DNA from: Akkermansia sp.
Lineage (GTDB): Bacteria; Verrucomicrobiota; Verrucomicrobiia; Verrucomicrobiales; Akkermansiaceae
DNA: 29,291 nt
Assembly (NCBI GenBank): GCA_017379255.1
Contig: JAFNWZ010000385.1
Span: 1 to 29,291, forward strand
Direction of reading: 5' to 3'
The notes below the pieces were generated by a model, which was not told where the DNA came from, made no database searches, and saw only the letters and a program-made list of their open reading frames with translations. Numbering within the stretch: position 1 is the first letter of the stretch; every line of letters starts with the position of its first letter. This document shows, piece after piece, positions 9,075 through 15,625 of this stretch. Both the position numbers and the translations under genes were made by a program.

Positions 9075-9341
9075 ATGATTACAAAGAAGCTCACCATCCA
9101 GAATAAACTTGGTATTCACGCCCGTCCTGCCGCGCAGTTTGTGCGCGTGGCCAGCCGTTTCCAGGCCGATGTCTCGGTGGAGAAGGATGATGAAGCTGTG
9201 GATGGCAAGAGTATTATGGGCCTTATGATGCTGGCCGTAGGCTGGGGGGCTGAGGTTTCGGTCACCGCTGACGGCCCGGATGAGGCAGAGGCCATGGCTG
9301 CTCTTGAAGAGTTAATCAATGGCAAGTTCGGCGAGGATTGA
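9075..9341 (+). CDS. ptsH: Phosphocarrier protein HPr
   Basis: 88-residue phosphocarrier of the PTS. It accepts phosphate from Enzyme I on His15, in the motif GIHARPA. Ser46 sits in GKSIMGLMML, which matches the regulatory serine site phosphorylated by HPr kinase/phosphorylase in Firmicutes and some other phyla, so carbon-status regulation through Ser46 is plausible. Its own promoter lies at 9015-9042, with ptsI 46 nt downstream. No EII sugar permease is encoded nearby. Confidence 0.95.
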   Translation: MITKKLTIQNKLGIHARPAAQFVRVASRFQADVSVEKDDEAVDGKSIMGLMMLAVGWGAEVSVTADGPDEAEAMAALEELINGKFGED

Positions 9342-9387
9342 TTCCCTCGCCGTTGGTTTATCACCCCTTCACCCACATTCCGGTTAT

Positions 9388-11142
9388 ATGAGCGAGGGTT
9401 TTGAGCGCCGGTTCAAAGGGCAGCCTGTTTCTCCCGGCATTGCCATGGGGCGGTTGCGTGTGGAGGCCCGCGGTTGTTCTGCCCCCCTCATCAGAACTAT
9501 CCTTCCCACAGAGATTGAGGCCGAATGGCAGCGCTTTGAGGATGCCCTTACCCGCACCGAGTCGGAAATAACGGTGCTGAAGCAGCGCGTGGAGGAGCTG
9601 AGCGGCGCTTCTGAAGCCGCGATTTTTGACGCGCACCTCCTCTTCCTGCGTGACCGCATGATTCTTTCCCGCCTGCGCAAGGAAATGCCGAAGCGGCTGC
9701 AGAATATCGATTCGGTTTACTACGCGGTGGTGCAGAATTTCATGGAGGCCATGCGCCTGGTGGATGATGCGTACTTGCGCAGCCGCGTGGCTGATATCGG
9801 GGACGTGTTGCAGCGCGTGCTCAAGAATCTGGATACCGGCGGGGCCAAGACCCGCAAAAACAAGCCGGTGAGCAAGGAACCCTGCGTGCTGGCGGCGCAT
9901 GACCTTGCCCCCAGCGACACGGCAGACCTGGACTCCCAGAACGTCCTGGGCTTTGTCACGGAGGCTGGTTCGGCTATTTCCCACACGGCCATTCTGGCTC
10001 GCTCGCTCGGGCTGCCCGCAGTGGTGGCTGTGCCTAACCTGGTCATGGAGTCCCGCGTGGGCCAGCCCGCCATCCTGGACGGTTACAACGGCGTTCTCAT
10101 CCTGAATCCCACCCAGGAGACATGTGAGCATTACAAACTGCTGCAGGCGGAAAAGGAAAAGGCTTACCAGGCTTTAGTCGATATGAAGGACCTGCCCGCT
10201 GAGACGCGGGACGGTCGCCGCATCCATCTGGCCTGTAATGTGGACTTTGTGCATGAATACAGCGCGGTGAAGCGTTCCGGGGCAGATGGCGTGGGGCTGT
10301 ACCGTACGGAGTTCTTCCTTCTTGGCGGAGACGGCCTGCCCGATGAGGAGGCACAGTACCAGCATTACCGCCGCCTGGTGGAGGAATGCGCCCCTCAGGA
10401 GGTGATTTTCCGCACGCTGGATTCCGGTGGTGACAAGCTGCCTTTTGAAGTGCTGGAAGAGAAGGAGGATAACCCCTTCCTGGGCTGGCGCGGTATCCGT
10501 GTATCGCTGAGCCGCCCCGCCATTTTCAAGGAACAGCTGCGCGCCATTCTGCGCGCTTCGGCTCATGGTAAGGTGGGGGTCATGTTCCCCATGGTTTCCG
10601 GCCTTACGGAGGTCAAGGATGTACAGGATATTCTGGAGGATTGCCGCCGGGAACTCCGCGAGCGCGGGCAGGCTTTTGATGAGAACATGCGCGTGGGTAT
10701 CATGATTGAGGTGCCGAGTGCTGCCATGATGGCCGATGTCCTCGCCCGTTATGTGGATTTCTTCTCCATCGGCACAAATGACCTGACCCAGTATACCATT
10801 GCCGTAGACCGCGTGAACTACCGCGTGGCCAGCATGTTCCGCTCCACTCATCCAGGCGTGATACGCCTGATTCATAAGACGATTGAGGCCGGCATACCCA
10901 CCGCTATCTGCGGTGAGATGGGCGGCGATATCACCCTTGTTCCCTTGCTGGTCGGCCTGGGCGCCACGGAGCTCTCCGTGGGGGCGCACCTGCTGCCGCT
11001 CATCCGCTTTGCCATCCGCCATCTCAACTATGATGAATGCCGGGAAATGGCGCAGCTGGCACTTCAGGCAGAAGATTCCCGCACCATCCGCTCGCTTTCC
11101 AAGGCTGTGGCTCTGCGGTCTTACCCGAACTTGTTTGAGTAA
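9388..11142 (+). CDS. ptsI: PTS Enzyme I (phosphoenolpyruvate-protein phosphotransferase)
   Basis: Transfers phosphate from PEP to HPr in the cytoplasm. From the ATG at 9388 the protein is 584 residues, typical for the family; that start places the conserved KGQPVSPGIAMG strand near the N-terminus, whereas the longer frame from 9319 overlaps ptsH. The phosphorylated histidine is His199 in SAISHTAILARSLGLPAV. The C-terminal PEP-binding barrel has GVGLYRTEFF, FRTLDSGGDK, GWRGIRVSL, MIEVPSAAMMAD, FFSIGTNDLTQY and the ICGEMGGD segment with the active-site Cys. Co-transcribed with ptsH. With no permease nearby, a regulatory PTS is possible. Confidence 0.95.
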   Translation: MSEGFERRFKGQPVSPGIAMGRLRVEARGCSAPLIRTILPTEIEAEWQRFEDALTRTESEITVLKQRVEELSGASEAAIFDAHLLFLRDRMILSRLRKEMPKRLQNIDSVYYAVVQNFMEAMRLVDDAYLRSRVADIGDVLQRVLKNLDTGGAKTRKNKPVSKEPCVLAAHDLAPSDTADLDSQNVLGFVTEAGSAISHTAILARSLGLPAVVAVPNLVMESRVGQPAILDGYNGVLILNPTQETCEHYKLLQAEKEKAYQALVDMKDLPAETRDGRRIHLACNVDFVHEYSAVKRSGADGVGLYRTEFFLLGGDGLPDEEAQYQHYRRLVEECAPQEVIFRTLDSGGDKLPFEVLEEKEDNPFLGWRGIRVSLSRPAIFKEQLRAILRASAHGKVGVMFPMVSGLTEVKDVQDILEDCRRELRERGQAFDENMRVGIMIEVPSAAMMADVLARYVDFFSIGTNDLTQYTIAVDRVNYRVASMFRSTHPGVIRLIHKTIEAGIPTAICGEMGGDITLVPLLVGLGATELSVGAHLLPLIRFAIRHLNYDECREMAQLALQAEDSRTIRSLSKAVALRSYPNLFE

Positions 11143-11224
11143 GATCTCGCTGCAGACGAAATTCTTTCCTCCCTGCGGGCCGGCGATAACGCCACCTGAC
11201 TTTCTTCCACTTCATAAGTCGTAA

Positions 11225-11254
11225 TTCGACCCGGTTAATTTTCTGTGGTAAATT
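11225..11254 (+). promoter_or_regulatory. Possible promoter for the intergenic structured RNA
   Basis: TTCGAC (11225-11230), 18-nt spacer, TAAATT (11249-11254). The expected start near 11261 coincides with the beginning of the outer stem of the structured region. Each hexamer is an imperfect match. Confidence 0.4.
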
Positions 11255-11258
11255 GAAC

Positions 11259-11381
11259 GCGTCCCGGGTAAAATCCGAGCCAGCGGAGAAGTCGATGAAA
11301 AATCCCAACTAACGAGAAAAGAATCAGATTATGCTCAAATCATCATCGACTTCCCGTCTCATCCTTCGTACCTCCGGACGC
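11259..11381 (+). ncRNA. Candidate structured RNA (unidentified)
   Basis: The ~240 bases between ptsI and the next gene hold no credible reading frame but can fold strongly. The outer stem GCGTCC (11259-11264) pairs with GGACGC (11376-11381) and extends by two G-C pairs past a one-base bulge. The inner stem pairs 11284-11298 with 11343-11356: fourteen pairs interrupted only by a bulged A at 11287, with GAAGTCGATGA against TCATCGACTTC. The 44-nt loop is A-rich. A five-codon frame (MKNPN) begins inside the inner stem. It does not resemble 6S, tmRNA, SRP or RNase P RNA as far as I can judge. It could be a regulatory RNA or a DNA-level inverted repeat, and there is no U-tract at the 3' end. Confidence 0.35.
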
Positions 11382-11582
11382 TTACCACGGAAGCGTGATA
11401 TACCCCAGCAGGCGCAGCAGCCAGGCATTCAGCGCCAGCAGTGCCAGCAGGTACAGGAAAATAATCCACCCCGCGCTCACCAGCTGGCGGGGCTTGTTCA
11501 CCACGCTGCCGCGCCCCATCACAACCTTGCGGTTCTGCTGGGCGAAGATGACATCCTCATTCGCTGATAATTCCTCTCTCAT
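11382..11582 (-). CDS. Small single-pass membrane protein, unknown function
   Basis: 66 residues. An acidic then basic N-terminus (MREELSANED, QNRKVVMGRGS) is followed by one long hydrophobic segment near residues 39-60 (GWIIFLYLLALLALNAWLL), and the chain ends with GYITLPW. An upstream in-frame ATG at 11606 is unlikely because a good promoter (TTGCAA-N17-TAGAGT) overlaps that region and places the transcript start just before ATG 11582. The gene is divergent from the YczE-like gene, which has a similar promoter. I do not recognise a family. The gene call rests on the promoter plus the coherent membrane helix. Confidence 0.6.
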   Translation of the reverse strand: MREELSANEDVIFAQQNRKVVMGRGSVVNKPRQLVSAGWIIFLYLLALLALNAWLLRLLGYITLPW

Positions 11583-11596
11583 GCGGCAACAGCGGC

Positions 11597-11625
11597 ACTC
11601 TACCATAAAACCGCCCGGCTTGCAA
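11597..11625 (-). promoter_or_regulatory. Promoter of the 66-residue membrane protein
   Basis: Minus-strand TTGCAA (11620-11625), 17-nt spacer, TAGAGT (11597-11602). The gap to the ATG at 11582 is 14 nt, giving a leader of only a few bases. Same architecture as the alr promoter. Confidence 0.65.
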
Positions 11626-11689
11626 TCCTATTCTCCGAGTTTAGGGGAAGGGACACATGTGATGTTCCATTGTTGCGCGTGATTCAGGC

Positions 11690-11718
11690 TTGCTTCGCGG
11701 GCTGGTATCCGTTAGAAT
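11690..11718 (+). promoter_or_regulatory. Promoter of the YczE-like gene, leaderless type
   Basis: TTGCTT (11690-11695), 17-nt spacer, TAGAAT (11713-11718). The ATG at 11728 begins after a 9-nt gap, so the predicted 5' leader is about 0-3 nt. Confidence 0.78.
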
Positions 11719-11727
11719 GGGCGCAGG

Positions 11728-12459
11728 ATGAAATCTTCATACTCATTTGCGGAATTCGTGGCGCGGTTGTTCTGCCTGCTGCTCGGGTTGTTTGTGCTGG
11801 CGCAGGGAATAGCGCTGACGATTCTTGCCAATCTAGGTACCGATGCCATTACGAGCCCGGCTCTGGTGGCGCATCTGCTGCTGGGTACACAGCCAGGCGG
11901 GGCGGGGTACGGGTGGTGCACAGTCGGCAATATGCTTATCTGTGTGCATGTTACCCTTGTGCTGATGCAGATTCTGCTTCTCCGCAGCAAATACCGCCCC
12001 ATCCAGTTGCTGCAGATAGTGAATGCCCTCCTCCTGGGAGCGATGCTGGATGCGTGCCTGAGTTATACGGTGCTGCTGCCTGTGCCGAATTATGCGGCAG
12101 CGCTGGGGTATACCCTTGCCGGCTGCGGTGTCTCGGCGTTCGGTATCTTCACCTTTGTGAAGGCGAATCTCGTGCCTCTCTCTGCCGAGGGGCTCTGCCT
12201 CGCTATCAGCCGCACGTTCAACTGGCGTTTCAGCCGGGTCAAGGTCGGGGTGGATTGCTCGATGCTGGGTATTGCCGTGGCAGCCTCCCTGCTGTTGCTG
12301 GGTACGCTGGCCGGAGTGCGTGAGGGGTCGCTTATCTGTGCGGTGAGCACGGGGTTCGTCATCGGGTTGTTTTTCCGCCATTGCCCTGTCTGGGATAAGT
12401 TCTTTGCCTTGGCCGGGAGGAGGGGGATTCCTTCCGGATGCAAAGATACGCTGGCCTGA
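11728..12459 (+). CDS. YczE/YitT-like integral membrane protein
   Basis: 243 residues with about five to six hydrophobic helices and little soluble sequence. The N-terminal helix runs into LGTDAITSPALV, a pattern (small-residue loop after helix 1) resembling the YczE family of bacterial membrane proteins (DUF6198), whose biochemical role is unsettled. Other helices include ALLLGAMLDACLSY, AALGYTLAGCGVSAFGIF and MLGIAVAASLLLLGT. The C-terminus is cytoplasmic-looking and basic. The start is set by the promoter 9 nt upstream. The gene stands alone between a divergent small gene and hpt. The family call is by resemblance only. Confidence 0.65.
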   Translation: MKSSYSFAEFVARLFCLLLGLFVLAQGIALTILANLGTDAITSPALVAHLLLGTQPGGAGYGWCTVGNMLICVHVTLVLMQILLLRSKYRPIQLLQIVNALLLGAMLDACLSYTVLLPVPNYAAALGYTLAGCGVSAFGIFTFVKANLVPLSAEGLCLAISRTFNWRFSRVKVGVDCSMLGIAVAASLLLLGTLAGVREGSLICAVSTGFVIGLFFRHCPVWDKFFALAGRRGIPSGCKDTLA

Positions 12460-12472
12460 TACCTTAAAAAGC

Positions 12473-12501
12473 TTGCTTTTCTCTTCCGGCTGTTGTAGCC
12501 T
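12473..12501 (+). promoter_or_regulatory. Promoter of hpt
   Basis: TTGCTT (12473-12478), 17-nt spacer, TAGCCT (12496-12501), with an A-tract directly upstream. The 40-nt leader ends in AAGGA very close to the ATG, the only Shine-Dalgarno-like sequence I noticed, although its 2-nt spacing is too short to be ideal. Confidence 0.6.
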
Positions 12502-12541
12502 TGCGCGCTGCATACAGCAAAACATATAACCGGATAAGGAT

Positions 12542-13054
12542 ATGGACATCAAGACACTTTATTCTGTAGAACAGATTCAGGAGGCTGTGCAGCGCACAGC
12601 CCGGGAGATTGAAGCCCGTTTTGGAAACGAAGAGCCCGTGGTGGCGCTCTGCCTGCTGAACGGTGCTATCTGGTACGCCGCAGACCTGCTGCGCTGCCTG
12701 CCCGCTAATTTTGAATTGCAGACTGTCCGCATTTCCAGTTATGCCGGCACGGAGAGTACGGGCGAGCTCTTCTGGCACAATACTCTGCCGGAATGCGAGG
12801 GAAAACGCGTGCTGGTGATTGACGATGTGCTGGATACCGGCCTGACCATGCGCGCTGTGTGCGAGGCTCTCCGCAAGGCTGGTGCCACGATGGTGCTTTC
12901 AACAGTGGCGGTGGATAAGGAAGGCCGCCGCAGCCATGAGTTCGATGCTGATTTTGCTGCCTTGCACTGCGGGAATCTCTTCCTTGTCGGTTACGGTCTG
13001 GATTACAATGGGAAATACCGTAACCTCCCTTACATCGGCTACGTGGAGAACTGA
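12542..13054 (+). CDS. hpt: Hypoxanthine phosphoribosyltransferase
   Basis: Purine salvage enzyme that converts hypoxanthine or guanine plus PRPP to IMP or GMP. 170 residues, normal for bacterial HPRT. The PRPP-binding motif VLVIDDVLDTGLTM contains the acidic pair Asp94-Asp95 and the phosphate loop DTG at 98-100. The ISSYAGTESTGEL loop is the flexible active-site loop of the family, and LLNGAIWYAADLLR is the conserved N-terminal segment. The C-terminal LFLVGYGLDYNGKYRNLPYIG stretch, split across the active-site hood, is typical. Monocistronic by layout: own promoter, and a hairpin after the stop. Confidence 0.94.
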   Translation: MDIKTLYSVEQIQEAVQRTAREIEARFGNEEPVVALCLLNGAIWYAADLLRCLPANFELQTVRISSYAGTESTGELFWHNTLPECEGKRVLVIDDVLDTGLTMRAVCEALRKAGATMVLSTVAVDKEGRRSHEFDADFAALHCGNLFLVGYGLDYNGKYRNLPYIGYVEN

Positions 13055-13110
13055 TTTTTCCTTCTGTTAACTGAGCGCCGGCGGGGGCTTTTCCCCGGCG
13101 GAACGGGCAG

Positions 13111-13150
13111 GGCGGGCAGCGCTATACAGGCGTTGCCCGCCTTGCTTGTT
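13111..13150 (+). terminator. Probable terminator after hpt
   Basis: GGCGGGCA (13111-13118) pairs perfectly with TGCCCGCC (13134-13141), followed by a T-rich TTGCTTGTT. A second GC-rich hairpin with a small bulge lies just before it (about 13077-13101). The U-tract is interrupted, so efficiency is uncertain. Confidence 0.5.
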
Positions 13151-13213
13151 ACCTGAATGGAGCGTGGAAAGCCGGAATGGCGAACTTTCTGCCCAAATTC
13201 TCTAAAATTCGTG

Positions 13214-13242
13214 TTGCAAGTTCGTGTCTGGTGTGGTATTTT
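13214..13242 (+). promoter_or_regulatory. Promoter of pckG, leaderless type
   Basis: TTGCAA (13214-13219), 17-nt spacer, TATTTT (13237-13242). The ATG at 13252 follows after 9 nt, so the leader is at most a few bases. The longer frame starting at 13177 lies upstream of the promoter and is excluded. Confidence 0.72.
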
Positions 13243-13251
13243 ACAAGCACC

Positions 13252-15093
13252 ATGATTACAGGTACTACTCATAAGAAGGCTGCTGAGTGGGTCGAACAGA
13301 TTCGCCAGCTCTGCAAACCCGATTCCGTCTACTGGTGCGACGGTTCCGAGGAAGAGAACACCAAGCTCTGCGACATGCTCGTGGAGAAAGGCACCTACAT
13401 CCGCCTGAACCCCGAGAAGCGCCCCGGCTGCTTCCTGGCTCGTTCTACTCCTTCTGACGTGGCCCGCGTAGAGGAACGCACATTCATCTGCTCCGAAAAG
13501 GAGGAAGACGCTGGTCCTACCAACAACTGGAAGTCCCCGGCTGAGATGCGCGCCATCCTCAACCCCTACCTCGATGGTTCCATGAAGGGCCGTACCATGT
13601 ACGTGATTCCTTTCTGCATGGGCCCGCTTGATTCCCCCCTGGCCAAGATCGGTATCGAAATCACCGACTCCGCCTACGTGGTGACCAACATGCGCATCAT
13701 GACCATCATGGGTGAGAAGGTGCTCAAGCGCCTCGAGGACGAAGTGAACGGCGGTGGCAATCCCAAGCGCGACGGCTACGGCGACTTCGTTCCCTGCCTC
13801 CACACCGTGGGTGCTCCCCTTGAGCCCGGTCAGGAAGACGTGACCTGGCCCTGCAACAACGAAGAGAAGTACATCTGCCACTTCCCCGAGACTGGCGAGA
13901 TTATCTCCTACGGTTCCGGTTACGGTGGTAACGCCCTGCTCGGCAAGAAGTGCCTTGCTCTCCGTATCGCCACTGGTATCGCCCGCAAGAACGGCTGGAT
14001 GGCTGAGCACATGCTCATCCTCGGCATCACCGACCCCGAGGGCCGCAAGTCCTATGTGACCGGCGCATTCCCCTCTGCCTGCGGCAAGACCAACCTGGCC
14101 ATGGTTGTGCCCCCGCCCGCACTGGCTGCCAAGGGCTGGAAGACCAGCATCATCGGCGACGACATCGCCTGGATCTGGCCCCACGAGGACGGCACCTTCC
14201 ACGCCATCAACCCCGAAAACGGTTACTTCGGTGTGGCTCCCGGTACTTCCTACAAGTCCAACCCCATCGCCATGGACACCATCAAGGAGAACATCATCTT
14301 CACCAACGTGGGCCTGACCGACGACGGTGACGTATGGTGGGAAGGTATGGACGGCGAGGCTCCTGCCCACGCCATCGACTGGCAGGGCAACGACTGGACT
14401 CCGGATTGCGGCCGCAAGTGCGCTCACCCGAACAGCCGCTTCACCGCTCCCGCTTCCCAGTGCCCCACGCTCGACCCCGAGTACTACAACCCCGAGGGTG
14501 TGTCCATCAGCGCATTCCTCTTCGGTGGCCGCCGCGCTACCACCATGCCGCTCGTATTCCAGTCCAAGGATTGGAACCACGGCGTGTACGTGGGTGCTAC
14601 CATGGGCTCTGAGATGACCGCCGCCGCCTTCGGCCAGATTGGCCAGGTGCGTCGCGACCCGATGGCCATGAAGCCCTTCATTGGCTACAATGTGGGTGAC
14701 TACTGGCAGCACTGGCTGGATATGGGCACCAAGACCTGCGCTTGCAAGCTGCCCAAGATCTTCAACGTGAACTGGTTCCGCAAGGACGCCGAGGGTAACT
14801 TCGTATGGCCCGGCTTCGGCGACAACATGCGCGTGCTCGACTGGGTGCTCCGCCGCTGCCGCGGTGAGGTGCAGGGCGTGGAAACCGCTCTGGGTATCTC
14901 CCCCACCTTCGAGGAACTCGACACCGATGGTCTGAAGGACTACGACGAAGCTGCTTTCAACACCAACATGACCATTTCCGCTTCCGAGTGGAAGGCTGAG
15001 CTCGAGTCTCAGACCGAGCTGTTCGCCATGGTCGGTGACAAGCTGCCCGCCGAGCTTGAAGCCCAGCGCCAGGCTATGCTCGCCAAGTTCTGA
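13252..15093 (+). CDS. pckG: Phosphoenolpyruvate carboxykinase (GTP)
   Basis: Interconverts oxaloacetate plus GTP with PEP plus CO2 plus GDP; central to gluconeogenesis or, in fermenters, CO2-fixing succinate production. 613 residues from ATG 13252, the normal GTP-class size; it is not the ~540-residue ATP class. Kinase-1a loop [12 protein letters not shown] has the reactive Cys277 and Lys279; kinase-2 motif IGDDIAW has Asp303-Asp304. [18 protein letters not shown] and [18 protein letters not shown] are class signatures. Codon use is strikingly biased (AAC, ATC, TAC, AAG, GAG, CTC nearly throughout), unlike its neighbours, which suggests very high expression. Own promoter upstream and a hairpin terminator downstream. 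Confidence 0.97.
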   Translation: MITGTTHKKAAEWVEQIRQLCKPDSVYWCDGSEEENTKLCDMLVEKGTYIRLNPEKRPGCFLARSTPSDVARVEERTFICSEKEEDAGPTNNWKSPAEMRAILNPYLDGSMKGRTMYVIPFCMGPLDSPLAKIGIEITDSAYVVTNMRIMTIMGEKVLKRLEDEVNGGGNPKRDGYGDFVPCLHTVGAPLEPGQEDVTWPCNNEEKYICHFPETGEIISYGSGYGGNALLGKKCLALRIATGIARKNGWMAEHMLILGITDPEGRKSYVTGAFPSACGKTNLAMVVPPPALAAKGWKTSIIGDDIAWIWPHEDGTFHAINPENGYFGVAPGTSYKSNPIAMDTIKENIIFTNVGLTDDGDVWWEGMDGEAPAHAIDWQGNDWTPDCGRKCAHPNSRFTAPASQCPTLDPEYYNPEGVSISAFLFGGRRATTMPLVFQSKDWNHGVYVGATMGSEMTAAAFGQIGQVRRDPMAMKPFIGYNVGDYWQHWLDMGTKTCACKLPKIFNVNWFRKDAEGNFVWPGFGDNMRVLDWVLRRCRGEVQGVETALGISPTFEELDTDGLKDYDEAAFNTNMTISASEWKAELESQTELFAMVGDKLPAELEAQRQAMLAKF

Positions 15094-15123
15094 TTGAACG
15101 AAGGCCAGCTGAAAAGCTAAGCT

Positions 15124-15166
15124 AAAGCATCTGCCGTCTTTCTTGCGAAAGGCGGCAGATTGCTTT
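15124..15166 (+). terminator. Terminator hairpin after pckG
   Basis: TCTGCCG (15130-15136) pairs with CGGCAGA (15153-15159). The stem extends outward through AAAGCA/TGCTTT past one bulged T and inward through CTTTC/GAAAG with a TTGC loop. It begins 30 nt after the pckG stop and ends in a short T-run. Confidence 0.7.
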
Positions 15167-15167
15167 A

Positions 15168-15392
15168 TGTACGAAGTACGAGGTTGGAGGTACGAAGTGT
15201 TGTACTTCCTGCGCGCTATGCGCGCAGCGGCAAGGAAATGTAGCCAGCGTGCCGCTCATGCGTATGGTAAGCCGGATGGTTGCCCGGCGTTCAGCCGGGC
15301 GGGCAGTAAGCGCAGCCCTGCATCTCCCTCCCCGCAGGCGCAGCCTGCCTGTCTCCATACTTCGTAATTCGTACTTCCTTACTTCGTACTTC
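15168..15392. repeat. Inverted-repeat-bounded structured intergenic element
   Basis: This is most of the 355-base gap between pckG and the tRNA. Its ends are imperfect inverted repeats built from reiterated TACGAAGT units: left arm about 15168-15199, right arm about 15358-15392. The interior holds three perfect hairpins: CTGCGCGC/GCGCGCAG with loop TAT (15209-15227), GCCCGGC/GCCGGGC (15282-15300) and GCAGGC/GCCTGC with loop GCA (15334-15348). The frames it contains translate the repeat (YEVRKYELRS) and are not credible genes. The design resembles REP/BIME-like or small non-autonomous elements; other copies cannot be checked here. Confidence 0.6.
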
Positions 15393-15409
15393 AATTTGTG
15401 TCATCACTC

Positions 15410-15440
15410 TTGCAATTTTTTTTGCTTGTGGTAGTATACA
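15410..15440 (+). promoter_or_regulatory. Promoter of tRNA-Gly
   Basis: TTGCAA (15410-15415) precedes TAGTAT (15432-15437, spacer 16) and the overlapping TATACA (15435-15440, spacer 19). The -10 lies about 9 nt before the mature tRNA start, so the 5' leader is very short. Confidence 0.55.
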
Positions 15441-15448
15441 GGCACAGC

Positions 15449-15519
15449 GCGGGTATAGCTTAATGGTAAAGCTCCAGCCTTCCAAGCTGATCCTGCGGGT
15501 TCGATTCCCGCTACCCGCT
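15449..15519 (+). tRNA. tRNA-Gly (anticodon TCC)
   Basis: 71-nt cloverleaf. The acceptor stem GCGGGTA (15449-15455) pairs with TACCCGC (15512-15518), with discriminator T. D-arm AGCTTAATGGTAAAGCT, anticodon loop CTTCCAA with TCC at 15481-15483, T-arm GCGGGTTCGATTCCCGC. CCA is not encoded, so it must be added enzymatically. The anticodon stem's outer pair is a C-A mismatch; the other pairs are sound. Confidence 0.96.
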
Positions 15520-15521
15520 TC

Positions 15522-15563
15522 AAACACCGGCAACAGCAGATGCTGCTGCCGGTGTTTTGTTTT
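15522..15563 (+). terminator. Strong intrinsic terminator after tRNA-Gly
   Basis: An 11-bp stem AAACACCGGCA (15522-15532) with TGCCGGTGTTT (15547-15557), capped by a smaller CAGC/GCTG hairpin, and followed by TTTTGTTTT. It starts 3 nt after the tRNA. Confidence 0.92.
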
Positions 15564-15625
15564 GCCGGGATAAAAAGAGACTGTTGCTTGAAATAGTCTG
15601 CGCTTTGAGCGCGTACATGTGTTAT

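Noticed and set aside
11331..11567. 78-residue plus-strand frame (MLKSSSTSRLILRTSG...)
   Set aside because: It begins in the structured RNA loop and its C-terminal two thirds is antisense to the 66-residue membrane protein, which has a better promoter and a coherent helix.
13039..14712. 557-residue minus-strand frame opposite pckG
   Set aside because: It is rich in Gly, Val and His, with no family motif, and arises from the C/G-ending codon bias of pckG on the opposite strand.
15168..15392. CRISPR array
   Set aside because: The repeated TACGAAGT units are short, diverged and inverted, with no regular spacers and no cas genes in the window.
15122..15394. 90-residue minus-strand frame with YEVRKYELRS start
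   Set aside because: It only translates the TACGAAGT repeat arms and hairpins of the intergenic element.
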